DNA of 64,000 nt, taken from positions 4,402,001-4,466,000 of the forward strand of contig JADWQK010001380.1 in NCBI GenBank assembly GCA_017933935.1, written 5' to 3'. The stretch's first letter is position 1; each line of letters opens with the position of its first letter. Shown here piece by piece: positions 21,010-32,430 of the stretch. Origin of the DNA: Sesamia nonagrioides. Lineage: Eukaryota; Arthropoda; Insecta; Lepidoptera; Noctuidae. Position numbers and translations under genes: made by a program. The notes below the pieces were generated by a model that was not told the DNA's origin, ran no database searches, and worked only from the letters and a program-made list of their open reading frames with translations.

Positions 21010-21412
21010 GTTGGAAAAGATTAAATTTTTATTTTGTTAAGGGAAATAAACTTATATAAGATTTTAATAAATGGGGTATGAGCCAATGTTAAAAGGAAAG
21101 GTAGGTTGACAGGACGAGGAATATGTTTAGGAAGCAGATCATATAGAGGATGAGATAGTTTAGGACAGGAAAAGAATAAATGTTCTAAAGATCCCTCTTC
21201 AAGACCACATTCGCAAAGAGAATGGTCCCTGACCCTAATTTTAGCCAAGAATACTGGAGAGCAAACAAAACCAAGGCGGAGACGAATTATAATAGAGGTA
21301 GCCAACTTGTTGACATATTTGTGCTTAAAAAACCACGATTTGGAAGGAATAGCAGGTTGAATAGACCCATAAAATTTGCCTTGTCTATAAACATGGCTAC
21401 CAAAATACATCA
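21010..21412 (-). pseudogene. LINE ORF2 C-terminal fragment with zinc knuckle (Jockey/I-like)
   Basis: An open minus-strand frame of 129 codons containing RLRLGFVCSPVFLAKI and the CECGLEEGSLEHLFFSC zinc-knuckle-like motif found after the reverse transcriptase/RNase H of I- and Jockey-type LINEs. Then comes the conserved IPRPVNLPFLL stretch and a stop. 5'-truncated, with no reverse transcriptase present. Confidence 0.75.
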
Positions 21413-21465
21413 GCTGACGTCAGGAGCCGACTATGACAGGTCTAAACTAACATTTTATCTTGGGT

Positions 21466-21815
21466 TTTTTGACGGGAAAGCTAAGATGAATGTCACGCTC
21501 ATTTTTCATTGGACTTTTAAATTATTTATAGTGTCGTTTACTAAATAAAAGCGCGTGATTTATGTAGTAAAAAGTGCATTCAGTAAATAATTCATAAAGA
21601 ACATTGAAATATCGCAGCATAGTGGCTTCATCATGGATTAGCACCAAATGTCCTAGTAGTCGGCTCACGCGGCCGTTTTTTCAACTGTCATTGGCGATAT
21701 CCGCCATTTTTGTGAAATATTTTTTTTAAAGAATTTCTATAATTTGTTACAAGTGTTATTGGCAAAATTGTGGTACTTATCTAATCAGAGGCCATTGAAG
21801 AGTTGAAGTAGTAAT
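21466..21815 (+). repeat. Rep-G dispersed repeat
   Basis: Longest Rep-G copy. Its right extension (21720-21815) is shared with the inverted copy at 3385. Confidence 0.6.
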
Positions 21816-22021
21816 CACTCTAAAGAAAAGAAAGAAGAACATTTTATCTTCTGTCCTTTTCTTAAAGAAAAAGATGAACTGACCTTAAATGTCATTTCAA
21901 ATTCGTGCACAAGGGAATCGGATCCAAAATTAGGGTAAATAATATGAGTGGCACAGGTCAATCCTTAATTAAGTTCCGAGGGATGGTGCAACGCCGAGGT
22001 ATTTTTTTTATACCTATCTAT

Positions 22022-22230
22022 CGACCACCAGCAACTTCGTTCGCTTGAAGTTAGTTATGCTCCGCTGCTATTGGTCGCAGCGTGATATTATATAACCTAG
22101 AACCGTCCTGGATTAATGGGCTATCCAACGCAAAAATAATTTTTCAAATCGGACCAGTAGTTCCTGAGATTATCGCGTTCAAACAAACAAAGAAAAAAAC
22201 AACTCTTCAGCTTTATATATTAGTCTAGTA
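22022..22230 (-). mobile_element. Helitron-like element, HEL-A family (decayed ends)
   Basis: The interior TGGATTAATGGGCTATCCAA and the AAACAAACAAAG stretch match HEL-A. The CTAG end is not preserved. Confidence 0.6.
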
Positions 22231-22253
22231 TACCTAGATTATAAACCAGTGCC

Positions 22254-23179
22254 TTTTTGTTATCGGGGGGAAACCTTCTAAAGGCCCCTGGTTCTTGGGG
22301 ATAGGACCAGGGAGTGTGGGATTCTTACCTCACTAAAACCACCCCGGTGCAGTGTCACCATCTGCACATAGCAGGGGCACCGTTACCTCTCAAAAGACCA
22401 ATCCGGAGCCCCTGCCGTGCAACGCATATTAGGGCACATCTCTGGGAGACTGTAAAGGGGTCTCCCCGAACCTAATTATGTAAGACAACACATGACTACT
22501 GTGCGCCGCCTTCCCTGAAGTCGCTCAGTGGGCCGACTGAGTCCCCGCTCTAATCGCCCGCAACCTCCAGTTCCCGCCTTTATTAAATGATACAGGCGGG
22601 GTTTCCGCTTGTTAGGCGCCAAGGCGGTTGCGTCCTCTACGCCTTCCTCTCCGAGCGGGATCGGCTCTCTCACGATACCGCTCGGCAGCCTCCTTCTGGA
22701 CCATCACAGTTTCACAGAAGGAGGCGACTTGTCTCCAGTTTTCTCTATCCCTCAGCATAGCACCCACTACTGCTGGTAGAGAAAGATCTCGCCCGATCCT
22801 GTCGACCAAAACCTGCCGCTCCGAGGCCCACGCAGGGCATTCCTCGAGCGTGTGTTGTGTAGAGTCGAGGTTGCTTCCACAGTGGTGGCAATTTGCTGTG
22901 GTCTCACGCCCAATCCTGTTAAGGTACTCACCAAAGCAACCATGACCGGTTAGCACCTGAGTCAGTCTATAAGAGATTCGCTCTTCTCTTTTCACCCAGG
23001 CTTCAAAGTAAGGTAGAACGGCTTCAACAACGCGCTTATTTGAATATTGCGGCTGCTGCAGCCGCTCACGCCACCCCTCGAGTGCTTGTCGCCATTCCTG
23101 CCGCCTGAGCCGAACAACAGCGATTCCCGGCAAGCCAGCGCCACTTTGGCGTATGGCACGGATCCGGCTATATACTATA
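22254..23179 (-). mobile_element. R1-clade LINE, 5'-truncated, inserted in Rep-A
   Basis: Minus-oriented insertion with target duplication TATAAACCAGTGCC at 22240-22253 and 23180-23193. It comprises the end of ORF2 (22612-23179) and a GC-rich 3' UTR (22254-22611). Confidence 0.8.
22612..23179 (-). pseudogene. R1-clade LINE ORF2 C-terminus
   Basis: About 190 codons are open on the minus strand. A region with LTGHGCFGEYLNRIGRE precedes the CCHC-type zinc knuckle CHHCGSNLDSTQHTLEEC. Next come LSLPAVVGAMLRD and SFCETVMVQKEAAE, and a basic tail. These phrases are diagnostic of R1-clade non-LTR retrotransposon C-termini in arthropods. The reverse transcriptase and endonuclease are missing because the insertion is 5'-truncated. 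The frame is uninterrupted, so the insertion is fairly young. Confidence 0.8.
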
Positions 23180-23335
23180 TATAAACCAGTGCCTGACTGC
23201 AATCCCGCCTGATGATAAGCACTGATGCAATCGTTGATGGTAAAACGCGCTAGTTTATTAAGAGCTTATTGACTCAAAAAAAAAACTGAGTGAATAGGAA
23301 GGAAGACGGTAGTTGAGCGAGGTGATGCAATGTTA

Positions 23336-23594
23336 GTGGCGGCGCGCGCCTCTGAGGCAATGCACGGGGTAGTTTAACACCCCACTACCCCGTGCAGGAG
23401 AAGAGGCCCGGACAGACCGGGCCAGCACGAGGGTGTGGGGCCGTGGAAGAATTTAGACTCTCACGGCCCCACGCGCGCTCGTGATAGAAGAGACACCGGG
23501 GTGTTTTAGTCAGTAAAAGTCTGACAGACCCCGTCGCTCACCCCAGGGTGGCGGACATCCATTGAGGATTTTCCACCCGGGAACAAAAAAAAAA
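23336..23594 (+). mobile_element. SINE-E inserted in Rep-A
   Basis: Plus-oriented with a poly-A end. Flanked by GGTGATGCAATGTTA (23321-23335) and a one-mismatch copy (23595-23609). Contains the CACGGGGTAGT stem as at 10737. Confidence 0.8.
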
Positions 23595-23667
23595 GGTGAT
23601 GCTATGTTAAACCCAACAACACGACCAACGATGCTGCGCCAGAGGGAGATTGATTTATTGAAGATTG

Positions 23668-24066
23668 ATTGAGCTTCATCCGTAGTTGGGGGATAATATA
23701 CCGAGGCCATACCCCCCGAGGACATTTTGCGACCGCATTTACTACTTTTCTGCCTATCCCTTTAAGGAATACAGGCGTGAATACTGTGTTGTCTATGGCA
23801 TGGTATGTTACCTAGGTACATCTAAAGCCTCTGTGGTCATGGCCTATGACGTCAGCATATTTGCATATCGATTATCATAGACCTGTTAATTTGTTGCAAT
23901 AATACGGTATTCGAGCCGAAACTATTCGGTTTTAACCTCGTAAAAAAAGATCTAGTGATAGATAGAACAGTGATATTGACGTGTTTTTTTTTTGGCTTGT
24001 CCCACACTAGGAAATTCTCCTGTATCGTGGTGGCCCGTGGGTGCGTTTACAAACATTCAAACTCGA
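23668..24066. other. unassigned sequence
   Basis: No supported feature. Confidence 0.3.
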
Positions 24067-24287
24067 CCAGACAAAGTCTTGCCGCCAAGCGATTCGTCGT
24101 GTTCCGGCATGATGTCTGGTGAAGCCGTACGGAGGACGGGTCTGAGCAGTTGTGTTGCGATATGTGCCGGGTACGAAGCGCCAAATGTTGTTCTCTCGGG
24201 AGTTTGGTCGTGGAGAGTCTCCAGATCAATCTCCCTCTAGCGCAGCATCGTTTGATCGTGTTGGTCTTGCGTTAAACATTGCATCAC

Positions 24288-24953
24288 TTTTTTTTTTTGT
24301 CTCTGTGGGAATGCATTTACGCACCGTACCCCGAAGGGCGTGTGTGGGACTCGCCCAGCCGAAGCTGGGAATACCCACTAAACCCACAGCGGCACTCCGG
24401 CATCGCCATAGTGGCGGGGGAGTGGGAAACTAGCGGAGCCTGAGCTACCTCTCCCCCGTCGACGAAACTCGCCTAGCAAGGTGGGCCCTCAATTGCCCCT
24501 CCTAGGGAGGGACCGTGGCTCCCGCGTGGTGAGCGATGTAAGGCGGGCGTCGGGACCTTTCCTGTGCCTCACGCCCGCCGCTCACCTCAGGGGGGGAGGA
24601 AGTGGGCGAAATCCCGCCTTCTCCTGCCCCTACGCCGCCTGCGGAGCGCCGGAGCGAGGGGATCCTCCTCCCGCTCGCGCTCCGCGGCCTCCTTCTGCGA
24701 CATCACGACCTCGCAGAAGGAGGCCATCGCCACCCAGGCCTCCTCGCTCCCCACCATCGTTCTGACGATGGCGGGCAGCGAGAGGTCCCCTCCAACCGCC
24801 GTGACAAGATCGCGGCGCGGCACGGCCCACGACTGGCACACCGCGAGGGTGTGTTCCGCCGTGTCCTCCGCCGCGCCACAACCCAGCCCAGATATTTCAT
24901 CTGGGCCACAACCCCGACCCTCACCCTCTCCACATAAATGTGGGCGTCAGGTG
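24288..24953 (-). mobile_element. R1-clade LINE 3' end inserted in Rep-A
   Basis: Starts with a T run (minus-strand poly-A) and is flanked by the perfect 14-bp duplication AAACATTGCATCAC (24274-24287, 24954-24967). Markedly GC-rich compared with its surroundings. It carries the ORF2 end and a 3' UTR. Confidence 0.85.
24587..24841 (-). pseudogene. R1-clade LINE ORF2 C-terminal fragment
   Basis: An 84-codon open frame with LSLPAIVRTMVG, SFCEVVMSQKEAAERERE and a poly-Arg tail, parallel to the 22612-23179 fragment. The zinc knuckle is upstream and degraded or frameshifted. Confidence 0.75.
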
Positions 24954-25124
24954 AAACATTGCATCACCTCGCTCAACTGCCGTCATCCTTCCTATTCCTA
25001 AGTTTTTTAAGTGAATAGGCTTTCACAATTGAAATGGAAAAATGTCAACCAACTTTTGAAGGTCACTCTATGTATAATATTGTTTTACCACGACATGAGT
25101 ATGAATGCGGTGGAATCTGCTGAA

Positions 25125-25590
25125 TGAAATGAAATCGTTTATTAAGCAAGTAGGATCACTGATCACTTTTACACGTCATATTTTTTTTTTATAAATCTCG
25201 ATGAAGCCGGCATTTCTTAACTGACTACCTCTGAGAAGAAACAGCCGAAACAAACTCAGGGATCATCGTCTTCTTTCAGGTCCAGACTCCAGACATTAAA
25301 AAAAATTTAAATGTTTACAATAATTTACGTTATAATTACGCATATTGTGCTTAGCAGGGCGAGCAGCTCAGACCCAAGCTTTATTGTCTTCTAAATAATC
25401 TATGATTTTATAATACCCCTTTTTGCAAAGTTTGGCCTTTATATAGTTTTTAAATTGTTTAATGGGTAAGTTTCGAATGTCCATGGGAAGCTTGATGTAA
25501 AAGTGTATACATTGACCCATAAACGAGTTGCCTACTTTGTGGAGACGAATGAATGAGAGACGGGTCCATTCGGTCCATTAATAGGGAGAT
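25125..25590 (-). pseudogene. LINE 3' end (CR1/Jockey-like)
   Basis: The minus-strand frame includes MGQCIHFYIKLPMDIRN, then a KFK/KAKLC-like stretch and YYKIIDYLEDNKAW before a stop, the conserved C-terminal region of a common lepidopteran LINE. The tail ends AATAAACGATTTCATTTC-like at 25125. The same tail in plus sense lies at 53128-53250. Confidence 0.65.
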
Positions 25591-26044
25591 GCATGGGAGG
25601 CCAATGTCAATGATGGTGATGATGATTCGTAAACATCGTGCTGAAGCTGCAGAAATAACAAAATAATCCTCGGCAACTGCACTACTGACCTACATAGTTT
25701 CTAAATCTTAGTTGCGACAAAATACTAGCGATAACCCTAGGAATGGCAGAATATCTCTCTAATGACTCATCCGCACACATGTTTGGGTCGATATTAGGAC
25801 TCTTACTAGAAATGGCGTTGATAACACTATGTCCTTAATTCCTAAAGCCGATACCAGACGCTACACTCCAGTGAATGTTCATAAATATCGTTGATCATCT
25901 TTCAGTTCACGACACCGAAAAAATTTTTACAGGATGCAGTTTTGCGTTCTCATCAAACTTCAGGAAGCTGTTATGAAAGGCATAGATTGAATAATCAAAT
26001 TAAATTACGATACCTGGTCAATAAATAATTGAAACTTATTTTTT
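25591..26044. other. unassigned sequence
   Basis: No supported feature. Confidence 0.3.
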
Positions 26045-26600
26045 AGTTATTTATGTTATTTATTTATTTATTTAAACTTTCGCACAAAGAAAATGTACAG
26101 AGGCGGACTTAATGCCTTAGGCATTCTCTACCAGTCAACCTCGGGTGGTGAAGAGACTAGATGGCAGGTGCTTTAGTTACGGTACAATGAACAGGAAAAG
26201 AAAAACTCATAACACTATCTAAACAAATACTTAAATAAGCTATATACATATACAAACTATTACTATATATATACTTATAATATATACAAAAATAAAACTT
26301 GTAAGAGAGGTGTTGAGATGACCCTACCCTAACTATTCGCAAAATAACTCTGCAATTTCCGCTTAAATGCAAACCGACTAGTCGCCATCCTGATATCAAG
26401 AGGAAGCGCATTCCACAAAAGACAGTTGTTATGACAGTATTTCAGAATAAACCATTTTTAAAGAACAGCATCGCCTGTATTATAGTCATAATATGCGGTA
26501 AGCCGTAGGCAGTATCGCACAAGTACGTCGCTGACATACTTGTGCAATACTGCTGCACATTCCAATTTCCGAAATTTAGTATAAAAAATCTACTTAATTA
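26045..26600 (-). pseudogene. LINE 3' end (Jockey/CR1-like)
   Basis: The minus-strand text around CGMRFLLISGWRLVGLHL resembles the LWNALPLDIR-type C-terminal motif of these LINEs with substitutions. A (TTTA)n stretch at 26045-26080 is the probable 3' tail. Confidence 0.55.
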
Positions 26601-26616
26601 AAATTTTATTATTGAG

Positions 26617-26827
26617 AAGCGGCCGCCAGCGACTTCGTTCGCGTGGTTTAGTTATGCTCCGCTCCTATTAGTCGCAGCGCGATTTTATGTAGCCTAAAGC
26701 CTTCCTGGATTAATGGGCTATCCAACGCAAAAATAATTTTTCAAATCGGACCAATAGTTCCTGAGATTAGCGCGCACAAACAAACAAACATACAAACAAA
26801 CTCTTCAGCTTTATATATTAATACAGA
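26617..26827 (-). mobile_element. Helitron-like element, HEL-A family
   Basis: Full HEL-A layout on the minus strand, from TCTGTATTAATATATAAAGC to GGCGGCCGCTTC. Confidence 0.65.
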
Positions 26828-27133
26828 TATGATAATTAACTTCTTATATTTGTCGAGAATGCAAAACAGAATCTTGTATATCCTTTTATTTCATTTATCG
26901 ATCTTTCGTAAGATCTAAATCAGAAGTCAAAAGCTAGTTGTAAGATTTCAACTAGCTTTTGACATCTAGCTAGTCCAACTTTCCTATAGAGATGAGCAAA
27001 AAAGATGCTGCGAAGTGTTCCAAAGAGAAACCATGATCCTGGCGCACAGGCAAATGAAGTACCTAAGTTAAATAAAATAATTCCGAATAAGATTACAAGT
27101 GCTGGCAGGGATTGCTTAGCATGGGTTGCGGGT

Positions 27134-27275
27134 TGGTTAAAAAAGAACCCGTGGCGCTGCCGCGTAAGCAAGTGAAGATACACGGGTGCGTTTTAGTCAG
27201 TAAAAGTCAGACACGCTCTTCCACTCCACACAAAGCGGAGAGGCTATTTGATGATTTTCCACCCGGAAAAAAAGT
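27134..27275 (+). mobile_element. SINE-E copy (short form)
   Basis: Contains AAGCAAGTGAAGATACACGG and CAGTAAAAGTCAGACAC, then TTTTCCACCCGG and an A run, as in the 62569-62728 copy. Confidence 0.6.
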
Positions 27276-27723
27276 TGAGTGAAAGATACCGAGTGTCGAA
27301 ATCAATGGTTGAACTGTTACATATATTAATGGCTTTTCATACAGATAGGAATTTGGAACGAACGTAATAAGAGGACCGTTTCAAATGTGAAGACCAGAAA
27401 TTTCCAGGAAATGTACCGACCTAAATAACTGATTGATTCCAGGAGTTACTAATTAACTCCCGTGGTAATTATACCGTCTATTTCCTTTGTATTGTATTCA
27501 CATTCCTCTCTTAAGATTGTATTTATAATGTAGAATCCATTTACATTGAAAGGATGGTATTCGATTTACGTTAACTATAAGAAGTATAGGGAAAAGAATA
27601 GAATAGGATACTCTTTATTATGTACACTATATAAATTACAGAACATAAATATAACGATTTTACAAAGGGTGACATAATGGGCGCACGTTAAGAGACGTTT
27701 AAACAGCAGAGAATAGCAGAAGA
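27276..27723. other. unassigned AT-rich sequence
   Basis: No supported feature. Confidence 0.3.
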
Positions 27724-27780
27724 AATCTTCTTGCATCGACTATGCAAGAGGAGAACTTGCATAGTCGATGCAAGAAGATT
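27724..27780. repeat. perfect 25-bp inverted repeat, 7-bp loop
   Basis: The left arm 27724-27748 (starting AATCTTCTTGCATCGAC) is exactly complementary to 27756-27780. The loop is AGGAGAA. Confidence 0.9.
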
Positions 27781-27868
27781 TAGAAATTGGAATACAATAG
27801 GGATGTTTCCTGAGTAAAAAAAAAATATTCTAAATAGAATCAATTTTTTCAATTTTTTCGGAATGAAT

Positions 27869-28149
27869 ATTCCCTCATTCAGATTATAGAAAAATATTGG
27901 ATACGTATATTTTGTTTTATCAAATCAATAAAAATTTACAAATACAAAAGGCATCAAAGATCCCGAATGGTAGCTGGTGACGTCACTCCTCGCTAAAAAG
28001 TGTAGCGTGCAGTGACGTCACACGACTTTTCAACGCACTGTGTCGTCTTCATTTTTTGTTTATATGAAAAAAGAAATAAATACGTGTCTAGAACTTTTTG
28101 GAAATCTGACTGACGGACTAATTAGTTTTTTTTAGTCAACTACCCTATT
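27869..28149. mobile_element. MITE, second copy of the 5170 family, left end missing
   Basis: Follows the 5170-5658 MITE from ATTCAGATTATAG to its right end TTTAGTCAACTACCCTATT, without the RTE insert, and so gives the empty-site sequence for that copy. Confidence 0.75.
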
Positions 28150-28263
28150 ATTGTGGATGGTCCAACCAGTCCATTTTGTAAAAATGTTATTGTGGTATCT
28201 AAGGTGGAATAAACTGTGAATTTCTGAATGCCAGTAAGTCCCTAGTATCAGATGGGCAACTGC

Positions 28264-28684
28264 TTTTTTTTTTTAATTATAAACTAGTGCTTGACTGCAA
28301 TCCTGCCTGATGGTAAGCAGTGATGCAATCGTTGATGGTAAAGCGCACTAGTTTATTAAGCCTATTAACTTAAAAAACTAAGGAATAGGAAGGATGACGG
28401 CAGTTGAGCGAGGTGATGCAATGTTAAACCCAAGACCAATACGACCAAACAATGCTGCGCTAGAGGGAGATTGATCTGGAGACTCTCTACGACCAAACTC
28501 CCGACACAACAACATTTGGTGCATCGTACCCGCCACACATCGCAACACAACTGCTCAGCCCCGTCCTCCGTACGGCTTCACCATGCCATCGACATCATGC
28601 CGGAACACGACGAATCGCTTGGCGGCAAGACTTTGTCTGGTGGGTGGTAACTTCTGCGGGCAGCCGATGTTATGGCCTACCACC
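28264..28684 (-). mobile_element. Rep-A, uninterrupted, near full length
   Basis: The best reference copy: poly-A (T run) at 28264-28275, the LINE-shared tail, and a 5' end at about GGCAGCCGATGTTATGGCC. Confidence 0.75.
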
Positions 28685-29320
28685 CAGAAAGACTCATTCA
28701 CTCACATTACAACACACACACATATACACACATATTACATTTTTCATTCATTTACATTCTCTAATTGAGATTTGTACATAATAACACTACAGAACTAATC
28801 GTTGTGTCGATGCTTAAGTCCAATAGTGGAAATCGTATGTCTAACAGTGGACTTTTTACTACAGCAAATCTGTTCAAACACATAATCTTGATTAATATTT
28901 CGACGCCATATACATTAAGCCAAAACAGCTTCAAAACATACAAACAAATCAATAAATCATAACTAAAAGCATTTCAAATAATAATGCATCATAATTAAGG
29001 GCCCATATCGAGCACTCAGACAGTCTAAATTAAACTTTATTACAGAGAGGTACAGTTTGAATTGTATTGTAATTGTTTTGAATTGGTCACCATGATCGAT
29101 GTTGGTGATTAATATTGATAGGAATTGTGATTGAAGATGCAATGCGGTGGTGTTTATGAACCCGATCGGAGCTTGAGAGGAGAAATTTATAGCAGTACTA
29201 AAAGAGGAACTTAGCTTACATAAAACACTATCCTGGGGGGCAACCGCGCTAAATAAAACAGTACAAATTAAACTCCTGTTCGTATCTAATCCAGTTAAAG
29301 TTGTGGTTTAGTTTGGTCGG
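28685..29320. other. unassigned sequence
   Basis: A CACA-rich stretch at 28700-28740. No supported gene. Confidence 0.3.
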
Positions 29321-29734
29321 TGGTAGGCCATAATATCGGCTGCCGGCAGAAGTTACCACCCACCAGACAAAGTCTTGCCGCCAAGCGATTCGTCGTGTTC
29401 CGGCATGATGTCTGGTGAAGCCATACGGAGGACGCGGACGGGTCTGAGCAGTTGTCTTGCGATGTGTGCTGGGTACGATGCGCCAAATGTTATTGTGTCG
29501 GGAGTTTGGTCGTGGAAGGTCTCCAGATTAATCTCCCTCTGGCGCAGCATCGTTGGTCGTGTTGTTGGGTTTAACATTGCATCACCTTGCTCAACTGCCG
29601 TCTTCCAACCTACTCACTAAGATTTTTAAGTGAATAGGCTTAAATTTGTGCGCTTTGCCATCAACGGTTGCATCGCTGCTTACCACCAGGCGGGAATGCA
29701 GTCAAGCACTAGTTTTTAATTATTAGAAAAAAAA
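29321..29734 (+). mobile_element. Rep-A, full length
   Basis: Plus-oriented, from GGTAGGCCATAATATCGGC to its A-rich end. No interruption. Confidence 0.75.
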
Positions 29735-29884
29735 GTTTCAATCCCATTTCCACCATTTTTTTTATTCAGAAATGCCTGCCTTTCACCAAATGCGCTTCAT
29801 TGTGTTAGTATTAATATTACTTACGTTAGTACCCATACCCTTCTTAGTACGAATAAAACAATAACCCAATTTAATTTTTATTAT

Positions 29885-29945
29885 CTTTTCCGTCGAAAGA
29901 CGTCCACTGCAGCTGGACTTAGGCGTCCCCCAAGCACCTACTCTG
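29885..29945 (-). mobile_element. RTE-type LINE tail scrap
   Basis: Reverse complement of the CAGTGGACGTCTTTCG tail seen at 5452 and 49786. Confidence 0.55.
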
Positions 29946-30042
29946 CGACCCGTTTTGTTCTTCTTAGTAATGCTACGTCTGGCGGCGGCTTTATAATCTT
30001 ACTTGCATACAATTACTTATACTTCGCATTCTCTTTGTTATA

Positions 30043-30423
30043 CAGTATGTTAACTAACAGAGGGCGTTCCCGTTAACCCGAAATAGTATAGCATACATAC
30101 ATGCTAAAAAAATATTTCCATTCGAAAACAATTTTTTTTTTTAATTTTTCCAATAAGAAGATATTCAATAAAAATTTAAATTTGACATGTAAAAGAAACA
30201 CACTGTACACGCGAACTTGAAAGACGGCAAGGTCGCAATTTGTTTATGATACTACGCTACTATTTTGATTTAAAACAGGAGGTTTCAAATTTATTTCCAA
30301 TTAGAATTTTTTTTTATTCGGATTTTTTTATGTTTATTTTTCTATGCTGATATTTTTATTTTAATCTATTAATGATATATATTAACGAGTTTAAGGGAAC
30401 GCCCTCTGTTATTTAACATACTG
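30043..30423. mobile_element. MITE (TA target site), copy 2
   Basis: Same element as 1694-2075, same orientation, TA at 30041-30042 and 30424-30425. Few differences between the two copies, mostly in homopolymer runs. Confidence 0.85.
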
Positions 30424-30913
30424 TATATAGTGGATGTATAGATAATACACATTTTGTACCGATGTCTCAAGCTTTTTGTTGACACAGTTGTAAACTATTG
30501 TGTAACACTTTAAATCTCATTACGGTACACTTATAAGCAACAGTAGCATATAATAGGCATTTAAATCAGGCAAAATTTAAATGTTGTTTGCCAAAGGACA
30601 TGGCGCCCTGAAATAAAAAAGAAGTAAAAAAAATGGCGGCCGCCAGGGCTGAATTTTATTTGAATACTGGTAGTAGTAGGCCTTTGCACAGGATTTTTTT
30701 TTAGTTTATAGTGGTATCTATATGCAAACAAAATAGTTTTAAACACCTGCACATACATATTATATGCCAACAAAGCTGTATTGAAATTTCGAAAAAATAT
30801 TACACATGTTTGTTCGAAAAATCGATCTTATTTTTTAATCTGTCTCCAAATAATTAGGTTATTTTGAATATAAATATTGTTGCGTTATATTGTGTGTTGT
30901 TTTTGTTTGTGTA
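30424..30913. other. unassigned AT-rich sequence
   Basis: No supported feature. Confidence 0.3.
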
Positions 30914-31220
30914 GAACGGGTCTGAGCAGTTGTGTTGCGATGTGTGCCGGGTACGATGTGCCTAATGTTGTTGTGTCGGGAGTTTGGTCGTGAAGGCTCT
31001 CCAGATCATCCTCTGGCGCAGCATCGTTGGTCGTGTTGTTGGGTTAAACATTGCATCACCTCGCTCAACTGCCGTCTTCCTTCCTATTCACTCAGTTTTT
31101 TTGAGTGAATAGGCTTGATAAGCTAGTGTGCTTTACCATCAACGATTGCTTCACTGCTTACCATCAGGCGGGATTGCAGTCAAGCACTAGTTTATAACTA
31201 TTAAAAAAAAAAAAAAAAAA
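30914..31220 (+). mobile_element. Rep-A, 5'-truncated
   Basis: Starts GAACGGGTCTGAGCAG and ends in a long A run at 31203-31220. Confidence 0.7.
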
Positions 31221-31576
31221 AGTATCTGGCTTTTTATTTTATTCTTTTTATTTTAAAGAGTTTTAAAAAACGATGCTGTTATAACCATTCTTGACCCTAA
31301 CTAACGCCTTAGTAAAAAATAATGGCTTCTATGTGCTCTTTAAAACTGTGTACTTTTATCATGGATGGCCGCCGAAAAATGGTTAATTATTGAGTGGTAG
31401 TCAATAGAATAAGGTTCAGCATATTTTATGTCAAAATCTGCTTAGTCGTTTTTGAGAGAAGCCTGATTACATTAAGGTAAACAGGTTTTTACACTGTATC
31501 ATATTTATATATTTTTGTTAATGAATCATTGATAAAATATTAAACTAAGGTTACTACAAAAGGAAGGAAAGTCCTG

Positions 31577-31825
31577 CATCTCGCCTTAGTCACTCTCGAT
31601 ACACTCGTAAAAACAAACGACAAACACTAACAGCGCAAACGACAAACACTAGCCATCTTTTTCTTCTCTATGCTTTAGATTGTGCCCCATCTCACTCACA
31701 CCACACTGTACCAAAGTATGCCGAATAAAAATATGCATGTGTGCTGCTGCTGTGTTCGGCACATTTTTTTGGTCAGTTTGTTAGAATATATCGTATCTGT
31801 TTAATATTTTATCAATGTAATGAAT
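31577..31825 (+). repeat. dispersed repeat, copy 1 of a pair with 61985-62217
   Basis: Shared blocks include CACTCGTAAAAACAAACGAC, GCGCAAACGACAAACACTAG and ATATCTGTTTAATATTWTATC-like text. No coding potential. Class unknown. Confidence 0.65.
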
Positions 31826-31953
31826 ACAATCTGACATGTCCAAGTCAGGGTCTAGCAATAAAACTTGGCACTTTATTTCGATTCGGATAATTTCCGGCTG
31901 ATTTTGCACAATTTTCTCTTGAATCATCTAGTTCGATCGTGGTTGAGTTATAC

Positions 31954-32017
31954 AGATCGCATTACTGTATATCAGCTTGGTCATGATCTACCAAGCTGAT
32001 ATACAGTAATGCGATCT
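31954..32017. repeat. perfect 28-bp inverted repeat, 8-bp loop
   Basis: The arm 31954-31981 (starting AGATCGCATTACTGTATATC) pairs exactly with 31990-32017. The loop is CATGATCT. Confidence 0.9.
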
Positions 32018-32430
32018 ATCGTCGAATAATGCGAAGGTAGTGAGACGGTGTGGTAACATTTGCAGGGCCAACATGATCAAAGGTCGCGCAGGACAGAGAG
32101 GTTTGGAAGACAAAAAGCGATAATCTTTGCCCAGTTGTGGGACAATATAGAAAATATAAACACACCGGCTTCTGCCTACCCCACAACCACGCGGTTTTAC
32201 TTCGTTTACACTTAGTGTTCTTTCTGACTTTTTATGTTTTGCTCGTCTCCTAAGAGTCGTAGCGTGATGTTATGTCACCTTCTTCAAGTAAGTATTAGGC
32301 TATCAAAAGCAATAAGATTTGTTTAAATCTGACAGGTAATTACTGAAATAACTTATGAATTAACAAAAAAAAAAAAAACTAAGTTCACCTTTTTGTAATA
32401 GAAGTATAGTATATAGTATATATAAGTAGT

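Larger units (their letters stand above)
22240..23667 (-). mobile_element. Rep-A copy split by an R1-clade LINE and a SINE-E
   Basis: Rep-A pieces lie at 22240-22253, 23180-23335 and 23595-23667. The two intervening inserts each have their own target duplication. Confidence 0.75.
24067..25023 (+). mobile_element. Rep-A copy split by an R1-clade LINE; tail missing
   Basis: Rep-A pieces 24067-24287 and 24954-25023. The copy stops before the usual ACTAGTTTATAA tail. Confidence 0.75.

Noticed and set aside
24481..25001. Several long overlapping open frames on both strands
   Set aside because: Shadows of the GC-rich R1-clade LINE end on the minus strand; only the 24587-24841 frame carries family motifs.
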